Source: Phyllobacterium phragmitis (GTDB lineage Bacteria; Pseudomonadota; Alphaproteobacteria; Rhizobiales; Rhizobiaceae). From it: a stretch of 64,000 nucleotides of DNA. Made by a program: the position numbers and the translations under genes. This document shows positions 38,690 to 47,235 of this stretch, piece by piece. Under the pieces are notes generated by a model, which worked only from the letters and a program-made list of their open reading frames with translations, ran no database searches and was not told the origin of the DNA. Location of the stretch: NCBI RefSeq assembly GCF_002980495.1, contig NZ_PVBR01000011.1:62001-126000 (forward strand). Direction: 5' to 3'. How positions within the stretch are numbered: the stretch's first letter is position 1; each line of letters opens with the position of its first letter.

Positions 38690-38788
38690 TTACAGCGCCA
38701 TGCATCCATCAGGACGCGCAAAGGGCGCTGCAACTTATTGTCCGCGCATCGTGCCTTCCGAAAACCGATCCAGGCTTCGAGCCGATGC
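38690..38788. repeat. Dispersed double-hairpin repeat, copy B
   Basis: About 99 bp between the epimerase stop (38910) and rfbC start (38574). Begins TACAGCGCC, includes CATCC/GGACG small hairpin and the long stem GCGCATCG ... CGATGCGC. Clearly alignable with copies A and C. No gene was recognised in 38575-38909. Confidence 0.65.
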
Positions 38789-38909
38789 GCAAGATTTCGG
38801 CAGGCCGTGAAAATCCCCTCACGGCCAATACCGATCTCTCTCGCCGCCACACAAAATGGCGGGGTATGTCAATTTCCGCGCGCCCAATCGCGGAATTGCA
38901 GAAAATGAA

Positions 38910-40019
38910 TTACGCGGCGTTCGCTGCCTGTGCCGCGTCAAAAACCGGCATACGTACGGGCCGGCTCGTTCCCAGATCGGCCCATCGCAAATCGGGCCGC
39001 AACCGGCCCTGTTCCAGTGCTGCCCCCAGCACATTGAACCGGATGAAACTGGATGCACGATAGTCCGGATCAGCGAACCCCATCGCCGTGAGACCATCGC
39101 GTATGTCCTCGATCGCCTCTTTCAGGAAGATCCGAGGCTGATGATCCGGCGCGAGCGATCTATAAAGCCCGAAATTCACGCGGTAGGAGCGCTTGTCCGG
39201 CAGTGCATTCCTGTTGATATCGACCTCGGTCCCGGGAATGGCTGCGCGCACGGCTTCCGCCAGTTCCGCTACCTGATAGTTCCATTCCTCGCATCCGGCA
39301 TTCACGGCGAGAAACTGATCATCCGCCATGGCGGGACGCGAAATCGCCCATTCTATGGCGCGCGCCATGTCCTTCACGTGGATAAGCGGGCGCCAGGGTG
39401 TCCCGTCGCTCAGAACAGAAACACGGCCCGTCGCCAGCGCGGAAGCAACGAAATCATTGAGCACGAGGTCAAGGCGTATGCGGCCTGAGAAACCGCACGC
39501 CGTGGCAAAGCGCAATGCGGTCATCGTCATATCGCTTTCGGCGCAGATTTCTCTCAAGCCGATCTCCGCCCCAACCTTGGACCGGGCATAAGCCGTCAGC
39601 GGATTGAGAGCATCGTTCTCCGAGCGCTCTCCACCCTCGGCATAGCCATACATCGAGCAACTCGAGGCGAAGACGAAACGCCTCACCCCGGCCCCGGCGG
39701 CTAGCTTCGCCACACGGATCGTCGCCTTCTGGTTGATCTCTTCCGTTACCACCCCAAAGCGCAGCCCCATCGGATCGTTGGAGACCGCGGCAAGATGCAC
39801 GACCGCGTCAACCCCCTCGAACAGAGCAGAATCAAGGTCGCGTACATCGCGGAATATCTGGATGTCGACTTCGTGTTCGGGAAGACTTTTTTGCGTAATG
39901 CAATGAGCAAATAGCCCGCTATCCACGCCGATGATCGTCGAATATGGAATAGTTTTCCGTATATGCGAGATAAGGGCCGGGCCAACGTACCCCATATTCC
40001 CTGTAATCATAATATTCAT
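38910..40019 (-). CDS. NAD-dependent epimerase/dehydratase (extended SDR)
   Basis: 369 residues from the ATG at 40019, with GGGAG upstream. Rossmann motif ITGNMGYVGPAL, HLAAVSNDPMG, FASSCSMYG (catalytic Ser) and YARSKVGAE (YxxxK). Extended SDRs of this type act on nucleotide sugars; with RfbF and the RfbC-like epimerase it may provide the dehydratase or epimerase step on a CDP-sugar. A copy of the exo 15-bp repeat lies 110 bp upstream, tying it to the exo genes. Confidence 0.82.
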   Translation of the reverse strand: MNIMITGNMGYVGPALISHIRKTIPYSTIIGVDSGLFAHCITQKSLPEHEVDIQIFRDVRDLDSALFEGVDAVVHLAAVSNDPMGLRFGVVTEEINQKATIRVAKLAAGAGVRRFVFASSCSMYGYAEGGERSENDALNPLTAYARSKVGAEIGLREICAESDMTMTALRFATACGFSGRIRLDLVLNDFVASALATGRVSVLSDGTPWRPLIHVKDMARAIEWAISRPAMADDQFLAVNAGCEEWNYQVAELAEAVRAAIPGTEVDINRNALPDKRSYRVNFGLYRSLAPDHQPRIFLKEAIEDIRDGLTAMGFADPDYRASSFIRFNVLGAALEQGRLRPDLRWADLGTSRPVRMPVFDAAQAANAA

Positions 40020-40129
40020 CTTCGCACGCTCCCATACTCGCAATATATACTAGCGTATGCAGGAAACTAACCTATGTAACTCAAAGATTAGCAGTAGTTA
40101 ATCTTGATTTTTAGCAATGTGTGCTATTT

Positions 40130-40144
40130 TGTTGCAGTGCAATG
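40130..40144. promoter_or_regulatory. exo 15-bp inverted repeat, copy 9 (upstream of epimerase)
   Basis: TGTTGCAGTGCAATG, with TTGCA-G-TGCAA symmetry, in the AT-rich gap before the SDR gene. It extends the repeat family to the nucleotide-sugar block, about 21 kb from the first copy. Confidence 0.58.
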
Positions 40145-40375
40145 TAGCATACGGTTTTTTAACTATCTACAGAAAAATACAACTTATTGGGATGAATTTG
40201 TTAGGTAGCGGAAAATTAAAGAGAATTTTGCATTTTCAACCTTGAATTTTGGCTCGCGGCACATGGGGGATAACCACCTACCACCATACGGTTCCCTGCA
40301 GGAAGCTGATCTCAATCAGGCCTTGCAACAAAGCAACGTGAATCGACAAGAATATCGCCGACATCTCGTCTCTGT

Positions 40376-40543
40376 TCAGGACGATACCTTCACCGCAACG
40401 ATGGCTTCGACGACTGCCCTCAGCCCCGCATCCAGGACTTTGTCGTTGCGCAACACTAGACCAAGCTAGCGCTCCAATTGCTTGACCTGAAGGCTCACGG
40501 CAGGCTGACTGAGGTTGAGGTCTTTCATCAAAGAAATCCTTAT
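40376..40543 (-). pseudogene. Remnant of a LysR-family regulator (N-terminal HTH)
   Basis: Read on the minus strand, the frame gives MKDLNLSQPAVSLQVKQLER, the hallmark LysR helix-turn-helix, then an in-frame TAG (40468-40470), then LGLVLRNDKVLDAGLRA, which continues the LysR pattern to a TGA at about 40376. The rest of the gene is absent. The remainder of 40020-40629 is AT-rich and has no other gene I can support. Confidence 0.6.
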
Positions 40544-40629
40544 GGACGCATAAAAATAATAAGCTTTATTTCGGACAAGACACGCGCCAAATTGAGGACC
40601 GAACGCCTGCCTGATCCACGGAGTGCCCC

Positions 40630-41187
40630 TTGCCAGCCCAGCCCATCACCGATGAATTCATCCTGCGTAATTGCGAAGCGGGTGACATACCGGACATCAC
40701 CGCGATCTACCGCCATGCGGTCCTTGCCGGCTCGGCAAGTTTCGAAATCGAGCCGCCATCCGAAAGCGAGATGGCCAGGCGACGCGAGGCGCTCGTCGCC
40801 GGCAATTTTCCCTATGCCGTAGCCATCATTGACGGTGATCTGGCCGGCTATGCCTATGCCGGCGCCTACCGGCCGCGGCCTGGCTATTCCAACACCGTGG
40901 AAAGCTCGGTTTATATACGCGAAGGCTTTCAGGGTCGCGGCATCGGCAAGGCGCTGATGGCAAGGGTGATCGAGGAAGCCGAGGCGCGCGGCTTCCGGCA
41001 GATGCTGGCGGTCATAGGGGATTCAAGCAATGATGCTTCGATCAGGCTGCACGAAAACCTTGGCTTTCGCATTGTCGGCACGCTGCAGTCGGTCGGCTGG
41101 AAACACGGCAGATGGCTCGACACGGTGCTGGTGCAACGGGCGCTCGGGCCGGGGGATACACTGCCTCCGGCAAGCACGAGCCGATGA
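40630..41187 (+). CDS. Phosphinothricin-acetyltransferase-like GNAT N-acetyltransferase
   Basis: 185 residues; TTG start at 40630 with GGAG 6 nt upstream. Features of the Pat/Bar-type GNAT group: ILRNCEAGDIPDITAIYRHAV, SFEIEPPSESEM, YSNTVESSVYI, the acetyl-CoA loop GFQGRGIGKALM and SNDASIRLHENLGF. These acetylate free amino groups of small molecules such as methionine sulfoximine or phosphinothricin. Convergent with matB; probably independent. Confidence 0.82.
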   Translation: MPAQPITDEFILRNCEAGDIPDITAIYRHAVLAGSASFEIEPPSESEMARRREALVAGNFPYAVAIIDGDLAGYAYAGAYRPRPGYSNTVESSVYIREGFQGRGIGKALMARVIEEAEARGFRQMLAVIGDSSNDASIRLHENLGFRIVGTLQSVGWKHGRWLDTVLVQRALGPGDTLPPASTSR

Positions 41188-41208
41188 CAACCACCGGCTC
41201 AAGCTGTT

Positions 41209-42732
41209 TCAGGCATTGACGGAATAGAGATCCGCATAGGCATCGCGCAAAACGTTTTTCTGCACTTTTCCCATCGTGTTGCGGGGCAGATCCTCGACAA
41301 AGATGATGCGCTTTGGCTGCTTGTAGCGTGCAAGCCGTTCCTTCAGCGCAGCGAGAATAGCTTGTTCATCCAGATCGGAATCCGGCTGCCTGACCACGAC
41401 AGCGGTGACACCTTCGCCGAAATCGGGATGCGACACGCCGATAACAGCGCTCTCCACGACACCCGGAAGCTGGTCGATCTCGCTTTCGACCTCCTTCGGA
41501 TAGATGTTGTAGCCGCCTGATATCACCAGATCCTTGCCCCGCCCGACGATGTGCACATAACCCCGCGCATCGATCTTGCCGAGATCTCCGGTGATGAAGA
41601 ACCCGTCGTCGCGGAATTCGGCTTTGGTTTTCTCCGGCATGCGCCAATAGCCCTTGAAAACATTGGGCCCCCTCACCTCGATCATCCCCGTCTCTTCCTG
41701 CAGCAGCGGCGCTCCGCTTTCCGGATCCGCGACCCGCACCTCCACCTCGGGCAGCGGGAAGCCGACGGTCCCCGCAATACGCTCGCCATCATAGGGATTG
41801 GAGGTATTCATGTTCGTTTCGGTCATGCCGTAGCGTTCGAGGATGGCCTGCCCCGTGCGCTCCTGGAACGCGCGATGCGTCTCGGCCAGAAGCGGCGCGG
41901 ACCCGGAAGTGAAAAGCCGCATGCCGGCGGCGACGCCCCGATTGAGCCCTTCATGCTGCAGCAGACGCACATAGAATGTCGGCACACCCATCATGGCGGT
42001 CGCTTTCGGCATCAGCGACAACACCTGGCCGGGATCGAATTTCGGCAGAAGGAACATCGATGCGCCCGCCGTCAGAATCACGTTCGTCGCAACGAAAAGC
42101 CCGTGCGTATGAAAGATCGGCAGGGCATGGATCAGCCGGTCGGCGGGCGTGAAGCGCCAGTAATCCTTGAGCGTCAGTGCATTCGACAGGAGGTTGTCAT
42201 GCGTCAGCATCGCCCCCTTGGAGCGCCCCGTTGTGCCCGAGGTATAGAGGATGGCGGCGAGATCGTCAGATCCGCGACCGACATCTTCGAATTCTGTATC
42301 GGCTTTCGCTGCGCGTTCGAGCAGCGATCCGCCTCCGGCGGCATCAAGCGTCTCGACATGCGAACCGTATTTCGAAGCGATCGATCTGATGCCCTCGGCC
42401 GCTCCAGGCGAAGCGACCACCAGACGCGGTTCGGCGTCGCCGATGAAATAATCGAGTTCGGCCAGCGTATAGGCGGTATTGAGCGGCAGATAGACGGCGC
42501 CGGCACGAAGGCAGGCGAGATAGAGCATCAGCGCTTCCGGGCTCTTTTCCACCTGCACGGCAACGCGGTCACCCGGCTTCACCCCTGCGGCGATCAATAT
42601 GTTCGCCAGCCGCCCCGACCATTGCAAGAGATCGCCATAGGCCCACAGACGCCCATTGGTGGTTTCGATGAACACCGCATCGGGCGCCGGAACAGCGTTG
42701 CGGATGGCATCGAACATGTGATTCATCGTCAT
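41209..42732 (-). CDS. matB: MatB, malonyl-CoA synthetase
   Basis: 507 residues, ANL adenylating enzyme. AMP-binding motif ILYTSGTTGRSKGAMLTH, then ALPIFHTHGLFVA, ILERYGMTETNMN, and hinge region GRGKDLVISGGYNIYPKEVE; catalytic lysine region TMGKVQKN near the C-terminus. Activates malonate to malonyl-CoA with ATP and CoA. The TMGK end and RYGMTE(T)NMN are as in rhizobial MatB. Overlaps matA by 4 bp; last gene of the malonate operon. Confidence 0.9.
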   Translation of the reverse strand: MTMNHMFDAIRNAVPAPDAVFIETTNGRLWAYGDLLQWSGRLANILIAAGVKPGDRVAVQVEKSPEALMLYLACLRAGAVYLPLNTAYTLAELDYFIGDAEPRLVVASPGAAEGIRSIASKYGSHVETLDAAGGGSLLERAAKADTEFEDVGRGSDDLAAILYTSGTTGRSKGAMLTHDNLLSNALTLKDYWRFTPADRLIHALPIFHTHGLFVATNVILTAGASMFLLPKFDPGQVLSLMPKATAMMGVPTFYVRLLQHEGLNRGVAAGMRLFTSGSAPLLAETHRAFQERTGQAILERYGMTETNMNTSNPYDGERIAGTVGFPLPEVEVRVADPESGAPLLQEETGMIEVRGPNVFKGYWRMPEKTKAEFRDDGFFITGDLGKIDARGYVHIVGRGKDLVISGGYNIYPKEVESEIDQLPGVVESAVIGVSHPDFGEGVTAVVVRQPDSDLDEQAILAALKERLARYKQPKRIIFVEDLPRNTMGKVQKNVLRDAYADLYSVNA

Positions 42733-44165
42733 ATGAATTCCTCGTTCCCTTTTCTTTTTGCTTCGCTTTTCGATCCATCATCCGAAACGGGTACGATGCT
42801 GCGTGCCGGCCGGCCGTTGCGTAGCAACCGCCGCACCGCAGTCGTGGCGACGACCTCGCCGCGTCCGGCAAACGCCTCGTGATTGGCTTCGATATCGTCG
42901 AGCTTGTAGAGATAATTGACCATCAGCCCGTACGCCTGCCGCATGGCGCGCGGTGAGCGGTCGCCCAGGAAATTCAGCCGTTCCAGCCGTGCGCCATTGC
43001 CGAGATGAAAGCGGGCGACGGGATCGACCGGCTTGCCCCTCGGCGTCCGCGCCCTCAGGAAATACCAGGCCGCAGCCGGCATCAGTGCCGCCTTGACGGC
43101 GGGCGCAACGGTGGGATCGTCGGCCCATCCGGGTTCATCCAGCGCGGCAAGAATGGTTTTGTCCTCTTCGCTCAAGGCGTCCGAAACCTCTGCCTTTCGC
43201 TCCCGTGCGAGCCAGTTCGCAAACCCGGGCACAGGCGACAAGGTGACGAAGCTATCGAGCTTCGGCATATCCCGGCGCAGATCCTCGACGACCTGCTTGA
43301 TCAGGAAATTGCCGAAGGAAATGCCCCGCAGCCCTTCCTGGCAATTCGAGATCGAATAGAACACAGCCGTCGTCGCATCGCCCGGATGGATCGGCGCGCG
43401 GCCTCCGTCGAGCACGTCCCCATCGAGAACGTCATTGATCGCCTCCGGGATCATGGTCGTCAGCGCCACTTCGACGAAGATCAGCGGCTCGTCGACAAGC
43501 TGCGGATGGAAGAAGGCGAAGCAGCGCCGGTCTTCCGGCGCAAGCCGTCGCCGCAATTCGTTCCAGTCGCGGATCTCGTGCACGGCTTCATAATGGATGA
43601 TTTTTTCCAGGATATCAGCCGGGGTCGACCAGTCGATCGGCCTTAGCACCAGGAAGCCGCGATTGAACCAGGAGCCGAAAAGATGCGCGAAATCCGCGTC
43701 GACAGCATCGAGATCCGGCTCCCCGGCTTTCAGCTTCAACAAGGTTTCGCGCATCCGAACGAGCGTGGCGATCCCGTTCGGCGCCAGATTGAGCCGCCGG
43801 ATAAGCTCCTGCCGGCGCGGCTCCGCCGCGGCGTTCAGTTCCAGCAATGCTTGCGGCGTGCGTTGCGACCGGTATGCATCGATAGCCCTTTCGAGCCTGT
43901 CGGTATCCGGCCCGAAACGCTCGAGCAGGATACGCATGAATGCCCGCTGCTCTTCCTCCCCAAGCAGCGACCACCGCCCGAGAATATCCTTGGCAAGCGC
44001 CATGCCGGACGCTTCGCCGCGGCTCGACAGAAGCGCCTCGCATTCCGTCTCCAATCCCTTGGTGCCCAACGCGCTGCTCTGGTCGCGTGGGGCGAAGGAA
44101 AGGAGCTTTCGGCCACGCTCCGTGATCGTCTGCAACATATCGCCAAAGAAGGACGAACTGCTCAT
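42729..44165 (-). CDS. matA: MatA, malonyl-CoA decarboxylase
   Basis: 478 residues from the ATG at 44165, which overlaps the dctM stop; the frame to 44273 is inside dctM. Family blocks include FFHPQLVDEPLIFVEVALT, NCQEGLRGISFGNFLIKQV and ARFHLGNGARLERLNFLGD with catalytic His and Ser. It releases CO2 from malonyl-CoA to give acetyl-CoA. Coupled to matB, it completes malonate degradation. Confidence 0.92.
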   Translation of the reverse strand: MSSSSFFGDMLQTITERGRKLLSFAPRDQSSALGTKGLETECEALLSSRGEASGMALAKDILGRWSLLGEEEQRAFMRILLERFGPDTDRLERAIDAYRSQRTPQALLELNAAAEPRRQELIRRLNLAPNGIATLVRMRETLLKLKAGEPDLDAVDADFAHLFGSWFNRGFLVLRPIDWSTPADILEKIIHYEAVHEIRDWNELRRRLAPEDRRCFAFFHPQLVDEPLIFVEVALTTMIPEAINDVLDGDVLDGGRAPIHPGDATTAVFYSISNCQEGLRGISFGNFLIKQVVEDLRRDMPKLDSFVTLSPVPGFANWLARERKAEVSDALSEEDKTILAALDEPGWADDPTVAPAVKAALMPAAAWYFLRARTPRGKPVDPVARFHLGNGARLERLNFLGDRSPRAMRQAYGLMVNYLYKLDDIEANHEAFAGRGEVVATTAVRRLLRNGRPARSIVPVSDDGSKSEAKRKGNEEFI

Positions 44166-45478
44166 AGAGGCGCTCCCATCATCTGGTTCGGCAGCCATGT
44201 GACGATGCCCGGAAAGACGCAGAGGATCGCGATCGCCAGGAACATCACCAATACATATGGTAACGAGCCCCATAATATCTCGCGCGTCGGCACATCGGGC
44301 GCCACTGCGTTGATCACAAACAGGTTAAGTCCGATGGGCGGCGTGATCAGCCCGACCTCCATGTTGATCGTCAGGATGATGGCGAACCAGTATGGGTCGA
44401 AGCCGGCCTGGGTGATGATCGGGAAGAGCAGCGGCGCCGACATGACGATCACCGCGACCGGCGGCAGGAACATGCCCGCCACCAGCAGGAAGAGATTGAC
44501 CATCCCCATCAGCACCCAGCGGTTGACCTCCATGCCGGCGATGGCCGTGGCAATGGTCTGGGTGATGAAAAGGGATGACAGGGCGAAGGCGAAGAGTTCC
44601 GCTGCCGCCATGATCATCATGATCATGACGCTTTCCCGCATGGCCGAGCCGAAGATGTTGGCAATCGGCTTGATCCTGAACAGCCGATAGGCGATGACGA
44701 CCACGAGAAGCGTCAGCAAGGCGCCGGCGCCCGCCGCTTCCGACGGCGTGGCGATGCCGCCGTAGAGAACGTAGAGCGTTCCCGCGATGATCAGCAGAAA
44801 CGGCACGATCCGGGGCATTCCCGCCAGCTTTTCACGCAATGTATAGCGCAAGGCCCGCACATCGAACTCATAGCCCTTGCGCTTGCAGTCGATGATCGCC
44901 CACGCCATGAACATGACCGTCAGCATGATGCCGGGGAAGACGCCCGCCATGAACAGCCTGCCGATCGATGTTTCCGTGGCGATCCCGTAGACGATCAGCG
45001 TCACCGATGGCGGAATGAGGATGCCGAGCGTGCCGCCGGCGGCAATCGAGCCCGTTGCGACGGATGCGGGATAGCCACGGCGCATCATTTCCGGAATGCC
45101 CATCTTGCCGATGGCCGCGCAGGTCGCCGGCGACGACCCTGTCATGCCGGAGAAAATCGCGCAGGCGCCAAGGTTCGACAGAACCAGACCGCCTGGAACG
45201 CGGTTCAGCCAGCGGTCGAGCGCCGTGTAAAGGTCGGCCCCGGCCGGTGACGATGCAACGGCGGCGCCCATCAGCACGAACATCGGGATTGCGACATAGG
45301 CGAGATTGGCAATTCCAGCGTACATCGTTTCCGACAAGACGTAGAAGATGTCGAACCCGCCTTGCATGACCAGTGCCAGTATGGCGGCAAGTCCCAGCGC
45401 GAAGGCAATCGGCATACCGGTGCCCAGGAGAACGAAGAGGCCCGCTATGATGGCAAGGCCGGCCATGGTGGGGCTCAT
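44162..45478 (-). CDS. dctM: TRAP transporter large permease DctM, malonate-linked
   Basis: 438 residues, about 12-13 helices of the DctM family: GTGMPIAFALGLAAILAL at the N-terminus, GMTGSSPATCAAIGKMGIPEM and AAGGTLGILIPPSVTLIVYG in the middle, and PPIGLNLFVINAVAPD late. Forms the transport channel with DctQ. Stop overlaps matA start, start overlaps the dctQ stop (ATGA), so the operon is tightly coupled. Confidence 0.9.
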   Translation of the reverse strand: MSPTMAGLAIIAGLFVLLGTGMPIAFALGLAAILALVMQGGFDIFYVLSETMYAGIANLAYVAIPMFVLMGAAVASSPAGADLYTALDRWLNRVPGGLVLSNLGACAIFSGMTGSSPATCAAIGKMGIPEMMRRGYPASVATGSIAAGGTLGILIPPSVTLIVYGIATETSIGRLFMAGVFPGIMLTVMFMAWAIIDCKRKGYEFDVRALRYTLREKLAGMPRIVPFLLIIAGTLYVLYGGIATPSEAAGAGALLTLLVVVIAYRLFRIKPIANIFGSAMRESVMIMMIMAAAELFAFALSSLFITQTIATAIAGMEVNRWVLMGMVNLFLLVAGMFLPPVAVIVMSAPLLFPIITQAGFDPYWFAIILTINMEVGLITPPIGLNLFVINAVAPDVPTREILWGSLPYVLVMFLAIAILCVFPGIVTWLPNQMMGAPL

Positions 45479-46044
45479 CGCGGGATCTCCTTCAGATTAT
45501 GTGCAGAGGGAATTTGACCGGCAATACCCGCCTCGACGACCGGCGCGGGATTCGCCACGCCGATATTGGCGAACAGCTTGAGGATTTCGGCGATGTACTG
45601 CAGGCAAAGCATCCCGAAACCCAGAGGCAGAGCCGCCAGCGGAATCCAGAGCGGCGGAGCCCAGACACTCGAATGCTTCCAGTTTCCCGCCCAGGCGTCG
45701 TGGAAATGAATCCAGGCTGCCGCCAGCATGGCCGCACAAAAAAGCAGGCCGAGGAAACTTGCGACGATCCGCAAGCCATGGCGCACCTTGTCGCCGACCA
45801 TCAGTTCGACGACATCGACACCGACATGACCGCCTTTCAAGAGCACGTAAGGCGCACCGAGAAAGATCGCGGCTGTGGCCGAAAACACCACGAAATCCGT
45901 CTGCCAGATCGTGGCCATTCGCAGGATGTAGCGTACCGTGATCATCTGGCAGACGACGAGCATGGCGGCTATGAGAAGCAGCGTCGCCAGAACGGCGAAA
46001 GCCCGCGAAAGATTGTTCACGATGAGGATATAGGTCTTCACCAT
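45475..46044 (-). CDS. dctQ: TRAP transporter small permease DctQ
   Basis: 189 residues with four membrane helices (FAVLATLLLIAAMLVVCQM, FVVFSATAAIFLGAPYVLL, IVASFLGLLFCAAMLAA, LWIPLAALPLGFGMLCLQ), the usual DctQ plan with GGHVGVDV after helix 2. Lies 69 bp after dctP and overlaps dctM. Confidence 0.87.
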   Translation of the reverse strand: MVKTYILIVNNLSRAFAVLATLLLIAAMLVVCQMITVRYILRMATIWQTDFVVFSATAAIFLGAPYVLLKGGHVGVDVVELMVGDKVRHGLRIVASFLGLLFCAAMLAAAWIHFHDAWAGNWKHSSVWAPPLWIPLAALPLGFGMLCLQYIAEILKLFANIGVANPAPVVEAGIAGQIPSAHNLKEIPR

Positions 46045-46112
46045 TGTCAGGAGTCCCGTCAGGTCATCCGGCTGCCGGCATGGACTTGCCGGCAGCCATG
46101 TTCATCGAATGA

Positions 46113-47117
46113 TCATTTGACCGCGAGAGCCTTCTGGATCAGCTCTGCACCGCCCGGAACCTGTTCGGCGAACTTCTTGTAGGAAGATTCCTTCGCTATG
46201 GCGAGCCAGGCATCGTAATCCGCCTTGGACATCTCGACGACTTCGACATTGGCTTGCTTGAAAGCATCGACCAGTTTCTGGTCACCCTTGCGGACCTCCT
46301 CGTTGAAGAAAATCTCGGACTTTTCACCGGCGGCAAGAATGGCTTTCTGCTGATCGGCATTGAGGCCGTCGAAGACCTTCTTCGACATAAGCACCGGCTC
46401 ATACATGAACCAGAGCGCGTTTTCCCCCGGCGCGGTCAGGCACTTCGCCTGTTCGAAAAGCCGGTAGGACACGAAGCTCGCCGACGACGTATTGGCCGCG
46501 TCGAGAACCCCCGTCTGCATGCCCGTATAGATTTCCGATGACGGCATCGATGAAATCGAAGCGCCCGCCGCCACCAGCATTTCCTCGAATGCCGGACCTG
46601 CGGCGCGGATCACCTGGCCCTTGATGGTATCGGGCGAGGTGATGCAGGTTTTTTTCGAAGCAAAGGCCCCGGAAAGCCAGGCATCGGCGATGACGACCAC
46701 GCCCGCATCTTCGATGACCTTCTTGATGTCCTTCATGAAGTCGGAATCATTGAGCCGCATCGCCCTGTCGAAATTTCCGACCAGCCCCGGCATCAATGTC
46801 GCCGAAAACTGCGGATGCCGGCCGGAAGCATAATCGAGCGGGAAAGACGACATGTCGAGCAGACCGCGCGCCAGCGCATTCCACTGATCGTTCGGCTTGT
46901 AAAGCGATGCACCGGGGAATACCTGAATTTGCAGGCCGACATCTGCCGCCGCGACGTCGCGCGCGATCATCTGCACCATCTCGTCGCGTATGTCGCCCTT
47001 TCCGCCCGGAAACTGGTGTGATGCCTTCAATATGGTTTGCGCGCCCGCGCCCGATGCGACGACGCAGCCAAAGGCGATGCAGGCCGCAGCCTTCAGAACT
47101 CTCGTGAACTTTTTCAT
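46113..47117 (-). CDS. dctP: TRAP solute-binding protein DctP, probable malonate receptor
   Basis: 334 residues from the ATG at 47117, with a strong GGGAGGA site upstream; the frame to 47459 is spurious. Signal peptide KKFTRVLKAAACIAFGCVVA ending near GAGAQ. DctP-type features: KASHQFPGGKGDIRDEM, IQVFPGASLYKPNDQWNAL and SGAFASKKTCITSPDTIKG with IRAAGPAFEEML (carboxylate-binding Arg). First gene of the dctP-dctQ-dctM-matA-matB operon, which makes malonate or a related C3-C4 dicarboxylate the likely ligand. Confidence 0.88.
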   Translation of the reverse strand: MKKFTRVLKAAACIAFGCVVASGAGAQTILKASHQFPGGKGDIRDEMVQMIARDVAAADVGLQIQVFPGASLYKPNDQWNALARGLLDMSSFPLDYASGRHPQFSATLMPGLVGNFDRAMRLNDSDFMKDIKKVIEDAGVVVIADAWLSGAFASKKTCITSPDTIKGQVIRAAGPAFEEMLVAAGASISSMPSSEIYTGMQTGVLDAANTSSASFVSYRLFEQAKCLTAPGENALWFMYEPVLMSKKVFDGLNADQQKAILAAGEKSEIFFNEEVRKGDQKLVDAFKQANVEVVEMSKADYDAWLAIAKESSYKKFAEQVPGGAELIQKALAVK

Positions 47118-47160
47118 ATTTTCCTCCCTTGCGTCCTGCTCTCCAATCAGGACCGCCAAT

Positions 47161-47205
47161 CGTGCATATATCTTGCACGCAATGTCAAACATATTGTATG
47201 CAAGA
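47161..47205. promoter_or_regulatory. Candidate MatR operators, dctP-matR divergent promoter
   Basis: Two overlapping symmetries: CGTGCA-tatatct-TGCACG (47161-47179), and TCTTGCACGCAA (47171-47182) facing TTGTATGCAAGA (47194-47205), so that TCTTGCA/TGCAAGA form a 35-bp inverted repeat. The TCTTG/CAAGA elements fit the TCTTGTA-type half-sites reported for rhizobial MatR. Confidence 0.55.
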
Positions 47206-47235
47206 ACGATTATTCTGTATGTGATCGGAATCGAT

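Noticed and set aside
40242-40469. 75-codon rightward frame in the AT-rich gap
   Set aside because: It is antisense to the LysR remnant and has no start site or domain.
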